A stretch of DNA of 61,410 nt from Cupriavidus sp. YR651 (GCF_900101625.1 NZ_FMYZ01000004.1:1-61410); one strand, 5' to 3'. Positions 44,549-54,738 are shown, counted from the stretch's first letter. The notes: generated from the sequence alone by a model not told the origin. Numbers and translations: made by a program.

Positions 44549-45010
44549 TTGCGCATACGCAGCCAAAAGGACTTTGCCTCCGGCCTGATGTTCGTCTTGG
44601 TCGGTCTGGGCTTTTCCTTCGTCGCGCGCGGCTATTCCATGGGAACAGCCGCCAAGATGGGACCCGGATATTTTCCGTTTCTGCTCGGACTGGTGCTTGC
44701 CTTCCTGGGCGCCATCGTAACGGTGGGTTCCCTGTCGATGAAGCGCGAGGAAGATCAGCTCGCTCGCTGGGACTTGAAAACCCTGTTGTGGATTCTCGGT
44801 TCCGTGGTGCTGTTCGGCCTGTTGCTCAAGCCGCTCGGCATGGTGTTGTCGGTGTTCGTGCTGGTGCTGGTCTCGTCGATGGCGAGCCACGAATTCAGCT
44901 GGAAGGGCGCGCTCGCCAATGGCGTGGTGCTCGTGCTGATCAGCCTTGGCGCCTTCGTGTACGGCATCAACCTGCAGATGCCGGTATGGCCGGCCTTCAT
45001 TACCGGCTAA
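44549..45010 (+). CDS. tctB: Tripartite tricarboxylate transporter small subunit TctB
   Basis: The 153-residue product has four hydrophobic segments and the TctB pattern (KDFASGLMFVLVGLGFSFVARGYSMGTAAKMGPGYFPFLLGLVLAFLG). The start is TTG at 44549 with GAGGAG seven bases upstream; earlier in-frame codons give an implausible polar extension. TctB and TctA form the membrane part of a binding-protein-dependent, ion-driven carboxylate importer. tctA follows after 13 bases. Confidence 0.9.
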   Translation: MRIRSQKDFASGLMFVLVGLGFSFVARGYSMGTAAKMGPGYFPFLLGLVLAFLGAIVTVGSLSMKREEDQLARWDLKTLLWILGSVVLFGLLLKPLGMVLSVFVLVLVSSMASHEFSWKGALANGVVLVLISLGAFVYGINLQMPVWPAFITG

Positions 45011-45023
45011 GGAGACGCATCAC

Positions 45024-46526
45024 ATGGAATTGTTCAGTCACCTTGCCCTGGGTTTCTCCACGGCATTGTCCCTCCAGAACCTCGCGTACGCCTTTCTGGG
45101 CTGCGTGCTGGGTACCCTGATCGGTGTGCTGCCGGGCCTGGGGCCTCTGGCCACCATCGCCATGCTGCTGCCGGTGACCTACACGCTGCCCCCGGTGGCC
45201 GCGCTGATCATGCTGGCCGGTATTTACTACGGCGCCCAGTACGGTGGTTCCACGACCGCCATCCTGGTGAACCTGCCCGGTGAATCGTCGTCGGTGGTGA
45301 CCACCATCGACGGCTACCAGATGGCACGACGTGGCCGTGCCGGCGTGGCGCTGGCCACCGCCGGTCTGGGCTCGTTCTTCGCCGGCTGCGTGGCCACGCT
45401 GATCCTGGCGGCCTTCGCAACGCCGCTGTCGGAACTGGCGTTCAAGTTCGGCCCCGCCGAATACTTCTCGCTGATGGTGCTGGGCCTGATCGGTGCCGTG
45501 GTGCTGGCTTCGGGTTCGCTGCCCAAGGCGGTGTCGATGATCGTGCTGGGTCTGCTGATGGGCCTGATCGGCACCGACGTGAACTCGGGCGCCGCACGTT
45601 TCTCGTTCGACATCCCGGAGCTCACCGACGGCATCGACTTCGTCGCGCTGGCGATGGGTATGTTCGGTTTCGCGGAAATCATCGCGAACCTCGAACAGAA
45701 GGAGGCGCGCGAAACGTTCACGAACAAGGTGACCAACCTCTGGCCGACCAAGGCGGACTTCAAGCGCATGATCCCGGCGGTACTGCGTGGCACGGCGCTG
45801 GGTTCCGCACTGGGCATCCTGCCCGGCGGCGGTGCGGCACTGGCTTCGTTTGCAGCCTACTCGCTGGAAAAGAAGACGTCGAAGTATGCGCATGAATTCG
45901 GCAAGGGCGCGATCGAAGGCGTGGCAGGTCCGGAATCGGCCAACAACGCCGCGGCACAGACCTCGTTCATCCCGCTGCTGACGCTGGGTATTCCGCCTAA
46001 CGCCGTGATGGCGCTGATGGTGGGTGCGATGACCATCCACAACATCCAGCCCGGTCCGCAGGTGATGACCAGCAACCCGGCGCTGTTCTGGGGCCTGATC
46101 GCCTCGATGTGGATCGGCAACCTCATGCTGATCATCCTGAACCTGCCGATGATCGGCATCTGGGTGAAGCTGCTGAACGTGCCGTACCGCTACCTGTACC
46201 CCGCCATCCTCACGTTCTGCGGCATCGGCGTGTACTCGGTCAACAACAACACCTTCGACGTGTTCAAGACCGCAGCCTTCGGCGTGATCGGCTACCTGTT
46301 CATCAAGCTCAAGTGCGAACCGGCACCGCTGCTGCTCGGCTTCGTGCTGGGACCGATGATGGAAGAGAACTTCCGCCGCTCGCTGCTGCTGTCGCGTGGT
46401 GACTTCAGCGTATTCGTGACGCGTCCGTTGTCGATGGGCCTGCTGATCGCCGCCGCCGCACTGGTGGCTGTGGTGGCCCTGCCGTCGATCAAGGCCAAGC
46501 GCGAAGAAGCGTTCCAGGAAGAGTAG
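45024..46526 (+). CDS. tctA: Tripartite tricarboxylate transporter large subunit TctA
   Basis: This 500-residue permease has about twelve helices and the TctA signature motifs GVLPGLGPLATIAMLLP and GAALGILPGGGAALASFAAYSLEKK-like repeats, plus IYYGAQYGGSTTAILVNLPGE. AAGGAGA precedes the ATG. The substrate-binding protein TctC/Bug is not encoded here, so one of the many unlinked Bug proteins typical of Cupriavidus may serve. A strong terminator ends the operon at 46585. Confidence 0.94.
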   Translation: MELFSHLALGFSTALSLQNLAYAFLGCVLGTLIGVLPGLGPLATIAMLLPVTYTLPPVAALIMLAGIYYGAQYGGSTTAILVNLPGESSSVVTTIDGYQMARRGRAGVALATAGLGSFFAGCVATLILAAFATPLSELAFKFGPAEYFSLMVLGLIGAVVLASGSLPKAVSMIVLGLLMGLIGTDVNSGAARFSFDIPELTDGIDFVALAMGMFGFAEIIANLEQKEARETFTNKVTNLWPTKADFKRMIPAVLRGTALGSALGILPGGGAALASFAAYSLEKKTSKYAHEFGKGAIEGVAGPESANNAAAQTSFIPLLTLGIPPNAVMALMVGAMTIHNIQPGPQVMTSNPALFWGLIASMWIGNLMLIILNLPMIGIWVKLLNVPYRYLYPAILTFCGIGVYSVNNNTFDVFKTAAFGVIGYLFIKLKCEPAPLLLGFVLGPMMEENFRRSLLLSRGDFSVFVTRPLSMGLLIAAAALVAVVALPSIKAKREEAFQEE

Positions 46527-46584
46527 CGCTCCGTGGCGCACCGGAACGGCGCCGGCGGAAACCGGCGTGCATAACGCAAGCTTT

Positions 46585-46612
46585 CGGGGTGCCTCGCGCA
46601 CCCCGTTTTTTT
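46585..46612 (+). terminator. Rho-independent terminator of tctBA
   Basis: A perfect 8-bp stem CGGGGTGC / GCACCCCG with loop CTCGC is followed by seven Ts, 58 bases after tctA. Confidence 0.93.
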
Positions 46613-46697
46613 AAGAGAGAACTTGCCCGACTGCGGCTGCAGTCATGGGCTGCGCATGATGATCCGAATTCCCGCACTGGCTGCGTCGACTGCGCCC

Positions 46698-47030
46698 ATG
46701 AAAACGCCATCACTCGACCGGGTCGTATCCCGGCTCTATATCCTCAAGCTTGTCCAGGCTAGCCCGTCCACCGTCTTCAATCTGATGGAGCGACTGCGCG
46801 AGCGCGGCATCGACAAGAACATCCGTGCGCTGCGGCCGGTCCTGCGCAGCCTGATGATTGCGCGCTCCATCACGGCCGAACTGGTCGAGGGCAACGGCCG
46901 CGTGTATTCCATCACCAACAGTGGCCGCGCGGAGCTGGACGCCTACCTGTCTCATCTCGACGTGCTCAAGTCCGACCTCGCCAGCAACGATGAGGACGCA
47001 GGCGACGCACAAAAGCAGGACACCGCCTGA
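46698..47030 (+). CDS. PadR-like winged-helix regulator
   Basis: The 110-residue protein resembles PadR-type regulators in the wing region: VFNLMERLRERGIDKNIRALRPVLRSLMIARSITAELVEGNGRVYSITNSGRAELDAYL. The C-terminal dimer helix is short and the tail is acidic (SNDEDAGDAQKQD). The start at 46698 (MKTPSLDRV) is chosen from the domain boundary. No good ribosome binding site is seen, and other in-frame ATGs lie upstream. It stands alone after the tctBA terminator, convergent with the DUF4397 lipoprotein gene. Ligand and target are unknown. Confidence 0.7.
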   Translation: MKTPSLDRVVSRLYILKLVQASPSTVFNLMERLRERGIDKNIRALRPVLRSLMIARSITAELVEGNGRVYSITNSGRAELDAYLSHLDVLKSDLASNDEDAGDAQKQDTA

Positions 47031-47083
47031 AGCGGCGGCGTCCTGTTGCGGCGCTGAAGGGCGCGCGGCGGGCAGTTGCCTGC

Positions 47084-47863
47084 TTACTGCGTCACGAGTT
47101 CTTGAGCCGTCGTATTGCTGGTATTGCTTTGCGCCACCAGCACCTTGATCCGGTTGGGAATCACGGCACCAAAGCCGTCCGCCGGGATCGTGGTGATCAG
47201 CCAGTCGTCGTTCCTGGCAACCGTCAGCGCCCCCGAATCGAAGATCACGCTCTTGGTGCCCGCCGTGGTGATGCGCAGGCGATACGTGCCGCCATCCACA
47301 TAGATCGAATCCTGCCCCGAAGGCGGCACCGCGTTCTTGTAGGAGACGCCGGCAATCGTCGGCGACACGGTGTTCAGGTCGAGCGCAGGCGTGGTCAGGT
47401 ACATGTCGACGTTCTGCGCGTTGATCGACGCGTTCAGGCCGCGAATGCGTGCGGAGGTGGACAGAATGCCCTTGCCATAGGGATCGTCGATCTGGATCAC
47501 ATCCGCTGTTGCGGTGCCTGGCAACGCGACCACCGTGTACTTGTGGCCCGTATGGGCATCGACCGTCGTGGCGCCGATCTGCGTCGCCGTCCCGGTCAGG
47601 TTGAACGCAAACAGGTTGCTGCCCGTGGCAACGTCGAAATAGCCGGACACCGTCTTGTACGGAATGTTCTGCAGCGAGGTCTTGGTGCCGTTCTGCAGGA
47701 CGTCGACATTGGGGCCCGCCGTGATCGCATGGATCACGCGCACCGACGGCTTGCTCAGGCCCACGCGATCGTCAATGCTGTCGTCACCGCCGCTGCATGC
47801 AGCCAGCACCGCCGTGGCCGCCAGTGCCAGGCCCAGAAGGATCTTGCTCTTGATTGGTTTCAT
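47084..47863 (-). CDS. DUF4397 lipoprotein
   Basis: The 259-residue protein has a lipoprotein signal with lipobox LAAC (Cys near residue 23) followed by GGDD, a retention-type context. DUF4397 repeats follow: VRVIHAITAGPNVDVLQNG with FDVATGSNLFAFNLTG, and a second half with ISAQNVDMYL-like INAQNVDMYLTTPALDL. Strand-rich extracellular or surface domains of this kind occur in secreted proteins of unknown role. GAGGTGAATCC precedes the ATG. It is monocistronic. Its function is not known to me. Confidence 0.85.
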   Translation of the reverse strand: MKPIKSKILLGLALAATAVLAACSGGDDSIDDRVGLSKPSVRVIHAITAGPNVDVLQNGTKTSLQNIPYKTVSGYFDVATGSNLFAFNLTGTATQIGATTVDAHTGHKYTVVALPGTATADVIQIDDPYGKGILSTSARIRGLNASINAQNVDMYLTTPALDLNTVSPTIAGVSYKNAVPPSGQDSIYVDGGTYRLRITTAGTKSVIFDSGALTVARNDDWLITTIPADGFGAVIPNRIKVLVAQSNTSNTTAQELVTQ

Positions 47864-48179
47864 GGATTCACCTCATGCCATTGGGATTGCGCTTGCCTGA
47901 TGCAACGATAGGCATGGCGGGTGGAGGCAGGCAGGCGGAGGGTTCCGAATCCACTGTCGGAGGAGTCCGACAATCTGGTTGCAAGGCTGACACGCACGTC
48001 GCGATGCGTGCGTGTAGCGGATACAAACCGGCGGGTCCAGGGGCATCCAGAACGGATGCGTGTGGAAATTCTTACATCGCGAGCGCCATCCTTGCAGCGC
48101 CTTGGCGTATCGATCCGGCGCTCGCTGCGACGTGTCGTCGAGGGGGCCGGGCGCCTCGCCATCGAGGCCCCGGAAAGAG
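47864..48179. other. Intergenic stretch between wspR and the DUF4397 gene
   Basis: About 316 bases contain no supported gene. It must hold the end of the wsp transcript and the promoter of the DUF4397 gene. No clear terminator hairpin with a T-run is seen after wspR. Confidence 0.45.
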
Positions 48180-49232
48180 TTACACCATCACGACCTGATT
48201 GCGCCCGTTTCGCTTGGCCTGGTAGAGGCCGGTATCGGCGGCCTCGACGAGACGACTGAAGTTCGCGTCAGCATCGGGCACGATCACTGCGCCGCCAATG
48301 CTGATGGTGACGAACTGGCTTGTGGGCGATCCGGTGTGCGGGATGCGCAGCGATTCAATCGCGCGTCGCACCTTCTCCGCCAGCAGGCGCGCGCCGCCTG
48401 GCGACGTTGCCGGCAGGATCATCGAAAACTCTTCGCCGCCAAAACGCGCAGGCAGGTCCGCAGGGCGTGCGCAGTTCTCGCGGATCACCGCCGCCACGCG
48501 GCGCAGCACTTCGTCACCGGCCACGTGCCCGTACGTATCGTTGTACGCCTTGAAGGCATCGACGTCGATCATCAGCAAGGCCAGCTGGGTCTGCTCGCGC
48601 TGCGCACGCTTCCATTCCGCGCCGAGGTATTCGTCGAAGTAGCGGCGGTTGGACAAGCCCGTGAGGCCATCGGAATTGGTGAGCCGCTGCAGTTCGAGGT
48701 TGGTTTCCAGTAGCTGTTGCTGGCTCTGGCGCAATGCGCGGTAGGCTTCGTCACGCTGCAGCAGGTTCAGGTACGAGCGCGAGTGATAGCGAATACGGGC
48801 CACCAGTTCGATCGTGTCCGGCAGCTTGACCAGATAGTCGTTGGCCCCCGCGGCAAATGCCGCGCTCTTCATCGTCGGCTCTTCCTTGGTGGACAGCACG
48901 ATGATGGGGATATCGCGCGTGCCCGGGTTTTCGCGATAGCGGCGCACCAGCGTCAGCCCGTCCGTACCGGGCATGACCAGGTCCTGCAGGATGACCGTGG
49001 GCTGCGTGCGCTCGGCCACGGCCACGGCATCGTCGGGCTGGGCGCAGTAGTGGAAGTCGATGTCCGGCTCGCCCGCCAGCGCCCGACGGATGGCCTCGCC
49101 GATGATGGCCTGGTCGTCGACCAGCAGCACCATCGCCATGTATTCGCTGCTGGCCGCCCTGGCCGCGCCATGGGTCGCGCCAGGGGTTGCGCTATCGGCC
49201 GCCGCACCGGCCGGATCATTGTGTCTTGGCAT
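48180..49232 (-). CDS. wspR: WspR response regulator diguanylate cyclase
   Basis: The product has 350 residues from ATG 49232. The receiver domain ([19 protein letters not shown], phospho-Asp in [10 protein letters not shown], Lys in YLVKLPD) is joined by a coiled helix ([21 protein letters not shown]) to a GGDEF domain with GGEEF. The inhibitory RxxD site is intact as RPAD, five residues before GGEEF. The wording is almost that of Pseudomonas WspR (347 residues). WspE phosphorylation should trigger c-di-GMP synthesis. AGGA lies eight bases before this ATG; a TTG at 49346 overlapping wspF would add a low-complexity 38-residue leader. Confidence 0.95.
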   Translation of the reverse strand: MPRHNDPAGAAADSATPGATHGAARAASSEYMAMVLLVDDQAIIGEAIRRALAGEPDIDFHYCAQPDDAVAVAERTQPTVILQDLVMPGTDGLTLVRRYRENPGTRDIPIIVLSTKEEPTMKSAAFAAGANDYLVKLPDTIELVARIRYHSRSYLNLLQRDEAYRALRQSQQQLLETNLELQRLTNSDGLTGLSNRRYFDEYLGAEWKRAQREQTQLALLMIDVDAFKAYNDTYGHVAGDEVLRRVAAVIRENCARPADLPARFGGEEFSMILPATSPGGARLLAEKVRRAIESLRIPHTGSPTSQFVTISIGGAVIVPDADANFSRLVEAADTGLYQAKRNGRNQVVMV

Positions 49233-49330
49233 GTTCCGCATCCTGTTCTTGTCTTTCTTCGGGGTCCCTGTGCCATTCCCGTCGCCCGTTGAAGCGGGAC
49301 CCCGTCGTGATGGCTGAATTCCCAACCTCG

Positions 49331-50368
49331 CTATGTCGGCGGGCAAGCCGCGCCGGCGCGTCGGCCGCCAAAGGCCCGCACCAGTCGCGCGGCAATCAGC
49401 GGCAGCGGCAGGATTTCACTGGCTGCGCCCATCGCCGCCGCGGCCTTGGGCATGCCGTAGACGGCGCTCGTCGCCTGGTCCTGTGAAATGGTCAGGTAGC
49501 CGCGGTCACGCATCGCCTTGAGGCCCGCCGCGCCGTCGCGGCCCATGCCGGTCAGCAGCACGCCCACGGCCTCGCCGCGCCAATGCTCCACCACGCTTTC
49601 AAAGAACACATCGATGGACGGCCGGTACAGGTAGTCGCCGGGCTCGGGCGTGTAGGCCATCCGCGCCCCCGCCACCAGCCGCAGGTGGTCGTTGGTGCCG
49701 GCGAGCACCACCGTGCCCGCCTGGGGGGGCTCGCCAGCACGCGCAATGCGCACCGGGAGCGCGCATTGCGCATCGAGCCACTCGGCCATGCCCGGCGCAA
49801 ACGCTTCGTCCACATGCTGCACGGCGACGATCGCCGCGTCGAAGTCCGCCGGCAGCGCCCCAAGCAGCTTGGCCAGCGCGGCGGGTCCGCCCGCGGACGC
49901 GCCGATGGCCACCAGTCGCGGAGCGGCGGGGGCCCGCGTGGCAGCGGTCAGCGATGGCGGCGCGGCCGCGCGTCCGCCCAGCAGTCGCGCGATATTCCGG
50001 ATCTTGCGCAGCAGCGGGCCGGCGGCCAGTTGCGCGTCGGGCTCCGCCAGCGTGGGCGTGTCCACGGCATCGATTGCGCCGTGGCCCATTGCGGCAAAGA
50101 CCTGGTTGGCGTTGCGGCCCAGGTCCATGGTCACCACCACGATGGCGCATGGCGAGTCCGCCATGATGCGACGCGTGGCCTCCACGCCGTCCATGACCGG
50201 CATCAGCAGGTCCATCAGGATCAGGTCCGGCGTATGGCTTGCGGCCAGTTGCACGGCCTGCTCCCCATCGCCGGCGACCCAGATGATCTCGTGCGTGGCG
50301 TCCAGCGCGATGGCGCGGCGCAGGGCGGCCACGGCCAGCGGAGAATCGTTGACGATCCCGATCTTCAT
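49331..50368 (-). CDS. wspF: WspF chemoreceptor methylesterase (CheB-like)
   Basis: This 345-residue protein has an N-terminal receiver domain ([26 protein letters not shown]) and a C-terminal CheB esterase with [13 protein letters not shown] (catalytic Ser), AVQHVDE and [13 protein letters not shown]. It demethylates WspA and so resets signalling; in Pseudomonas its loss locks the system on and produces wrinkly colonies. It overlaps wspE by four bases. The gene is intact here, so the system should be inducible, not constitutive. Confidence 0.95.
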   Translation of the reverse strand: MKIGIVNDSPLAVAALRRAIALDATHEIIWVAGDGEQAVQLAASHTPDLILMDLLMPVMDGVEATRRIMADSPCAIVVVTMDLGRNANQVFAAMGHGAIDAVDTPTLAEPDAQLAAGPLLRKIRNIARLLGGRAAAPPSLTAATRAPAAPRLVAIGASAGGPAALAKLLGALPADFDAAIVAVQHVDEAFAPGMAEWLDAQCALPVRIARAGEPPQAGTVVLAGTNDHLRLVAGARMAYTPEPGDYLYRPSIDVFFESVVEHWRGEAVGVLLTGMGRDGAAGLKAMRDRGYLTISQDQATSAVYGMPKAAAAMGAASEILPLPLIAARLVRAFGGRRAGAACPPT

Positions 50369-52710
50369 GCGCGTGCCTCCCCGATGAGGTCCTGCACTGC
50401 GTCGAGCAGTGCGGTGTCGTGGAAACTGCCCTTGGCCAGATAGTAGTCCGCGCCGGCCTGCAGGCCGCGCTCGCGGTCTTGCTCGCGGTCCTTGTACGAG
50501 ACGATCATGACGGGAAGCTGGGCAAAGCGCGCTTCGGCCCGGATGCGGCTCACCAGTTCAATGCCATCCATGCGGGGCATGTCGACGTCGGTGATGACGA
50601 GGTCGAACGGCTCCGCACGCAGCACGTTCCAGCCGTCCATGCCGTCGACCGCGACCACGACGTCATAGCCGCGCCCGGCCAGCAGCTTGCGCTCCAGCTC
50701 GCGTACGGTGAGGGAGTCGTCCACCACCAGCACGCGCTTGCGGCGCACGAGCGTGGCTTCGGTGCCGGCCTGGCGCACGCGCTCGATACGGCCCTCCGAC
50801 ACCAGCTTCTCGACGGACCGCTGCATGTCCTCGACGTCGAAGATCAGCACTGGCGTGCCGTCGTCCGTGAGGCTGCCCGCGGCGATGTCCTTGATCTTGC
50901 CGAGTCCCTGCGCCAGCGGTTGCACCACCAGCATGCGCTCGCCGAGCATGCGATCGACGGCGATGCCATAGACGCGGTCCTGTTCGCCGATCACCACGAC
51001 GGGCACAGCATCGCCGTCCTGTGGATGCTCGGGCCGCTGCAGCAGCTGGGCCGCGCTGACCAGCCCGACGGGACGGCCGTCGTAGCGGAAATGCTGGTGC
51101 TGCTCGATCTGCTCGATGTCGTCGCGGCGCACGGCCATGGCGCGCAGCACGTGGCCCAGCGGAAAGGCGTAAGCCTCGCCGGACACCTCCACCAGCAGCG
51201 CGCGCACGACGGACAGCGTGAGTGGCAGCTCCAGGTGGAAATGCAGGCCGGTGCCGGGTTGCTGCGACAGCCTGAGGCTGCCGCGCACGGCGCGCACCAT
51301 GTCCTGCACGGCATCGAGTCCGACGCCGCGTCCGGAGACTTCGGAAACCGTTTCGCGCAGGCTGAAGCCCGGCAGCAGCAGGAACTCGAGCAGTTCCGCC
51401 TGCGACAGGCGCGCCGCCGTTTCCACTTGCGCCAGCCCGCGCCGCACGATGGTGGCGCGCAACGCCTCGAGGTCTACGCCCGCGCCGTCGTCGAAGATCA
51501 CGATCACCAGCCGCCCGGCGTTGTGGCGCGCGTGAAGCGAGATGCGACCCTCCTCGGGCTTGCCCGCGGCCCGCCTGACCTCCGGCGCCTCGATGCCATG
51601 ATCCACGGCGTTGCGCAGCAGGTGGGCCAGCGGTGCATCGAGCTGTTCCAGGATGTCCCGGTCCACCTGGGTGTTTTCACCGGATAGCGAAAGGTGCACC
51701 GTCTTGCCCAGTGACCGGCCCAGGTCGCGCACCATGCGCGAGAAGCCGGTGATGCCGTCGGACAGCGGACGCATGCGGCACGACAGCGCCGTGTCGTAGA
51801 GCCGGCGCGAGAGCCGGCTCGCGCGATGATCGTACTGGTCGAATTCCGCCACGCGCTGCGACATCTGCCCGTGGCTGTCTTCCAGGATCTGGCGCGCGTC
51901 GGCCAGCGCCGCACGCAGGCGTGGCACGGTGCCATCGGGGCTGGCCAGCAGCGCCTGGATGCCGTCCAGCGCCTGCAGGGCGCGCATCTGTTGCCGCCGC
52001 GCCTGCTGCATCGCGCTGCCAAACGGGCGCAGCCAGTGCGACTCGACCATCGCTTCACCGGCCATGGCCAACAGGCGGTCAAGGCGATCCGCGTTGACGC
52101 GCAGCGTCCGCTCCTGGCCATCCGTGGGATCGGCGGGCGCGGCGGCAGGCGGCTCCGGCGCACGCAGGGTGGCCGGCGGGATGACGGCCGGAGTGGGCGC
52201 GAGGTCGGCCGTTGTGGCTGTCGCTGCGGCCTCGACGGTTGAGGCAGCCGGGGGCGTTTCGGCCACGATCGTGGCTGACGCCGGCGCGGGCATCGTCATG
52301 GCGTTGTCGAGCGGCGCGCCCATGCGTGCGACATAGGCGTCGATCTCGGCCTTGCCGTCACGCTCCGCCCAGTTGACGTCACCACCGGGAGGATGGCCAA
52401 TGCGCTGCAGCAGGTCGGTGCCCTGCAGCAACGCGTCGATGTGCGCCGGTGTCAGCCGCAATCCGCCGCGCTGCGCGGCCTCCAGGCAATCCTCCATGAC
52501 ATGCGCCACCCGCACGCCGCCATCGAGTCCCACGATGCGCGCGGCGCCCTTGAGCGAATGCGCGGCGCGCATGCAGGCCTCGAGGTGAATGGCGGCCGCC
52601 GGGTCGCGCTCCAGCGCCAGCAGGCCCGCGTTCAGCACCTCGGCCTGCGATTCGGCCTCCAGCGCGAAGAGGTCCAGCATCGACGCATCGCGCAATTGTT
52701 CCGGATTCAT
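50365..52710 (-). CDS. wspE: WspE hybrid chemotaxis-type histidine kinase
   Basis: The 781-residue kinase has an N-terminal Hpt domain (phospho-His about residue 51 in AAHSLKGAARIVG). It then has an Ala/Pro linker, a dimerisation segment with a CheA-type ATPase (LLRNAVDHGIEAPEVRRAAGK; DDGAGVDLEAL; GRGVGLDAV), a CheW-like regulatory domain, and a C-terminal receiver domain (VLVVDDSLTVREL, phospho-Asp in VITDVDMPRMDG). It phosphorylates WspR and WspF. Its stop overlaps wspF and its start overlaps wspD, each by four bases. Confidence 0.95.
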   Translation of the reverse strand: MNPEQLRDASMLDLFALEAESQAEVLNAGLLALERDPAAAIHLEACMRAAHSLKGAARIVGLDGGVRVAHVMEDCLEAAQRGGLRLTPAHIDALLQGTDLLQRIGHPPGGDVNWAERDGKAEIDAYVARMGAPLDNAMTMPAPASATIVAETPPAASTVEAAATATTADLAPTPAVIPPATLRAPEPPAAAPADPTDGQERTLRVNADRLDRLLAMAGEAMVESHWLRPFGSAMQQARRQQMRALQALDGIQALLASPDGTVPRLRAALADARQILEDSHGQMSQRVAEFDQYDHRASRLSRRLYDTALSCRMRPLSDGITGFSRMVRDLGRSLGKTVHLSLSGENTQVDRDILEQLDAPLAHLLRNAVDHGIEAPEVRRAAGKPEEGRISLHARHNAGRLVIVIFDDGAGVDLEALRATIVRRGLAQVETAARLSQAELLEFLLLPGFSLRETVSEVSGRGVGLDAVQDMVRAVRGSLRLSQQPGTGLHFHLELPLTLSVVRALLVEVSGEAYAFPLGHVLRAMAVRRDDIEQIEQHQHFRYDGRPVGLVSAAQLLQRPEHPQDGDAVPVVVIGEQDRVYGIAVDRMLGERMLVVQPLAQGLGKIKDIAAGSLTDDGTPVLIFDVEDMQRSVEKLVSEGRIERVRQAGTEATLVRRKRVLVVDDSLTVRELERKLLAGRGYDVVVAVDGMDGWNVLRAEPFDLVITDVDMPRMDGIELVSRIRAEARFAQLPVMIVSYKDREQDRERGLQAGADYYLAKGSFHDTALLDAVQDLIGEARA

Positions 52711-53432
52711 GACAGGCTCCGCGACAACGCGTGCCGCAACAGGCCGGCATCCAGCAGGCCGACCGTATGGCCTTCATGCTCGAACAAGGCTTGCGTGTAA
52801 TGGGCGGAGGCGCGTGCCAGGGTGGCCGGCAACGGCATCAGCGCGGCGGCGGGCACGCGCCGGACGCCGGCGACTTCCGACACCGGCAGCGCGATGGCAT
52901 TGCGCCCCTGGCCCAGGATCAGGAACCGCGCCGCGCGTTGCGTATCGCCCTTGTTGTCGGTCTTGTCGCTTCCCCGGTCGGGCTTGCCTCCGGCTTCGGT
53001 GCCGCCGAACAACAGCGCCAGCGAGACACAGGTCAGCAGCGCGCCGCGCACGGCGGCCACCCCGACCAGCGCGGCGTGGCGACGCTGCGGCAGCGAGTGC
53101 ACGGGTGCCGGCGCGGTGACTTCACCGAGCACGGCAGTCGGCAGTGCCAGCCATTCGTCGCCCACGCGGAACACGACGCACGACTGGCCGGCCGCGCGGT
53201 CCGCCTGCGCATCGCCGGCGTTGGCGGCATCCAGTGCTTCAGGGTCCGCCAGCTGGCCGGCCGACAGCGTGTCGAGCAGCGTCACGGCGGCCTGCGCGTA
53301 GGTCGGGCAATTGCGGCAATGGATGTGGGTGGCCAGCAGCGGGCAGGAGCCGTCGCCGGAGACGCCGATACGGCGCCAGCAGGCATCGAGTCCGGCGGCA
53401 AGGGAGGGCGGGGCGGTCAGGGGTTCAGCCAT
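52707..53432 (-). CDS. wspD: WspD CheW-like coupling protein
   Basis: The 241-residue protein has a CheW domain from about residue 80 (SCVVFRVGDEWLALPTAVLGEVTAPAPVHSLPQRRHAALVGVAAVRGALLTCVSL). A preceding segment carries C-x-LLATHIHCRNCPTY, a His/Cys-rich stretch typical of WspD. It links receptor WspA to kinase WspE. It overlaps both neighbours: 8 bases with wspC and 4 with wspE. Confidence 0.92.
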   Translation of the reverse strand: MAEPLTAPPSLAAGLDACWRRIGVSGDGSCPLLATHIHCRNCPTYAQAAVTLLDTLSAGQLADPEALDAANAGDAQADRAAGQSCVVFRVGDEWLALPTAVLGEVTAPAPVHSLPQRRHAALVGVAAVRGALLTCVSLALLFGGTEAGGKPDRGSDKTDNKGDTQRAARFLILGQGRNAIALPVSEVAGVRRVPAAALMPLPATLARASAHYTQALFEHEGHTVGLLDAGLLRHALSRSLS

Positions 53433-54738
53433 GGCTTACACGGGCATGACGTTGGGCGCGCTCGCGCAGGCGGTGCGCGCCCGCGGCGTCGCCTTCGCTG
53501 TCGAGCAAAGCGGCCAGATGATAGAGCGCTTCCTCGTGGCCGGGGTCCAGATACACGGCCTTGCGATAGGCGGCATGCGCGTCCGCCGCGTGGCCGGAGG
53601 CGTCGTGCAGCACGCCCAGCAGGCAATAGGCATCGGCGGACGGGCCGTGCGCGGCCAGGTGGCGTTCGCAAGCGGCCGTGGCGGCGGGCAGTTCGCCACG
53701 ATCGGCGAGGGCGGCGATGGCGGAAAGGGCATCGGCATCGCGCGACGGTGCGGGGGCCGGAGCGGTGGCGACGTGTGCAGCATGTGCGAGGTGTGCGGCG
53801 ACTTGCGGCGTGCGTGCCACCGCGCCATGCGGTGGCCGTATCCGCGCGATCCCGCCGGACGGCATGCGAGGCGCGGCGGGCACGGCAGGCAAGGGTATCG
53901 CGGACGCCGCAGCCGGCTGCAAGGGCGGCCGCGCCGCCTGGGGATGAAAGGCGAACGCCAGCGGAATGCCCGCGCCGGATAGCCCTTCGCGCGTGAGCAG
54001 GCTCGCCTCGGCCGGACCGACGAAGATCATGCCGTCCGGCGTTGTCAGCCGGGTCAGTGTTTTCACGGCGCGCTGCTGCGTGTCCGGGTCGAAATAGATC
54101 AGCAGGTTGCGGCAGAACACCACGTGGTAGGCCGGCTCGCTGGCCAGCAGCACCGGGTCGAGCAGGTTGCCCTGCAGCAGCCGCACCTGGGCATGTACCT
54201 TGTCCGCGATACGGTAACCGGCCGCGACGGGCGTGAAGTAGCGATCGCGGAAATCCAGCGGGCTGCCACGGAATGCATTGTTGCCGTACTGCCCGGCGCG
54301 CGCACGTTCCAGCGCACGTGCGCTGACATCCACCGCATCCACGCGAAAGCGCTCGGGCGGGAGCCCCGCGTCCAGCAGGGCCATGGCGATGGAGTAGGGT
54401 TCCTCGCCGGTCGAACAGGGCACGCTCAGCACGCGCAGCATCGGCACGTCACGGCCGAACACGCATTGCGCCGCAAAGCGGCCGAGCGCCAGCAGCGCTT
54501 CGCGATGGCGGAAGAACCACGTTTCTGGCACGACCACGGCCTCGATCAGGGCCTGCAGCTCGTCGGGCACCACGTGCAGCAGGTTCCAGTAGCTCGTGGT
54601 GTCGTGCGTGCCCACGGCGACCTGGCGCTCCTGGATGGCGCGCGCGATGACGCCGGCGCCAACGGAGGCCGCGTCGAGTCCGATGCGTTCCTTCAGCAGG
54701 GCCTCGATCGGGGTCTGGGGGTGCGGGGCGTCCGTCAT
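53425..54738 (-). CDS. wspC: WspC CheR-like methyltransferase with TPR domain
   Basis: The 437-residue protein has a CheR domain (TSYWNLLHVVPDELQALIEAVVVPETWFFRH; SVPCSTGEEPYSIAMALL for S-adenosylmethionine; VFCRNLLIYFD). A long Pro/Ala linker and a C-terminal tetratricopeptide pair (DAYCLLGVLHDASGHAADAHAAYRKAVYLDPGHEEALYHLA) follow. It methylates receptor WspA. The start at 54738 overlaps the wspB stop by four bases. Confidence 0.94.
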   Translation of the reverse strand: MTDAPHPQTPIEALLKERIGLDAASVGAGVIARAIQERQVAVGTHDTTSYWNLLHVVPDELQALIEAVVVPETWFFRHREALLALGRFAAQCVFGRDVPMLRVLSVPCSTGEEPYSIAMALLDAGLPPERFRVDAVDVSARALERARAGQYGNNAFRGSPLDFRDRYFTPVAAGYRIADKVHAQVRLLQGNLLDPVLLASEPAYHVVFCRNLLIYFDPDTQQRAVKTLTRLTTPDGMIFVGPAEASLLTREGLSGAGIPLAFAFHPQAARPPLQPAAASAIPLPAVPAAPRMPSGGIARIRPPHGAVARTPQVAAHLAHAAHVATAPAPAPSRDADALSAIAALADRGELPAATAACERHLAAHGPSADAYCLLGVLHDASGHAADAHAAYRKAVYLDPGHEEALYHLAALLDSEGDAAGAHRLRERAQRHARVSHG

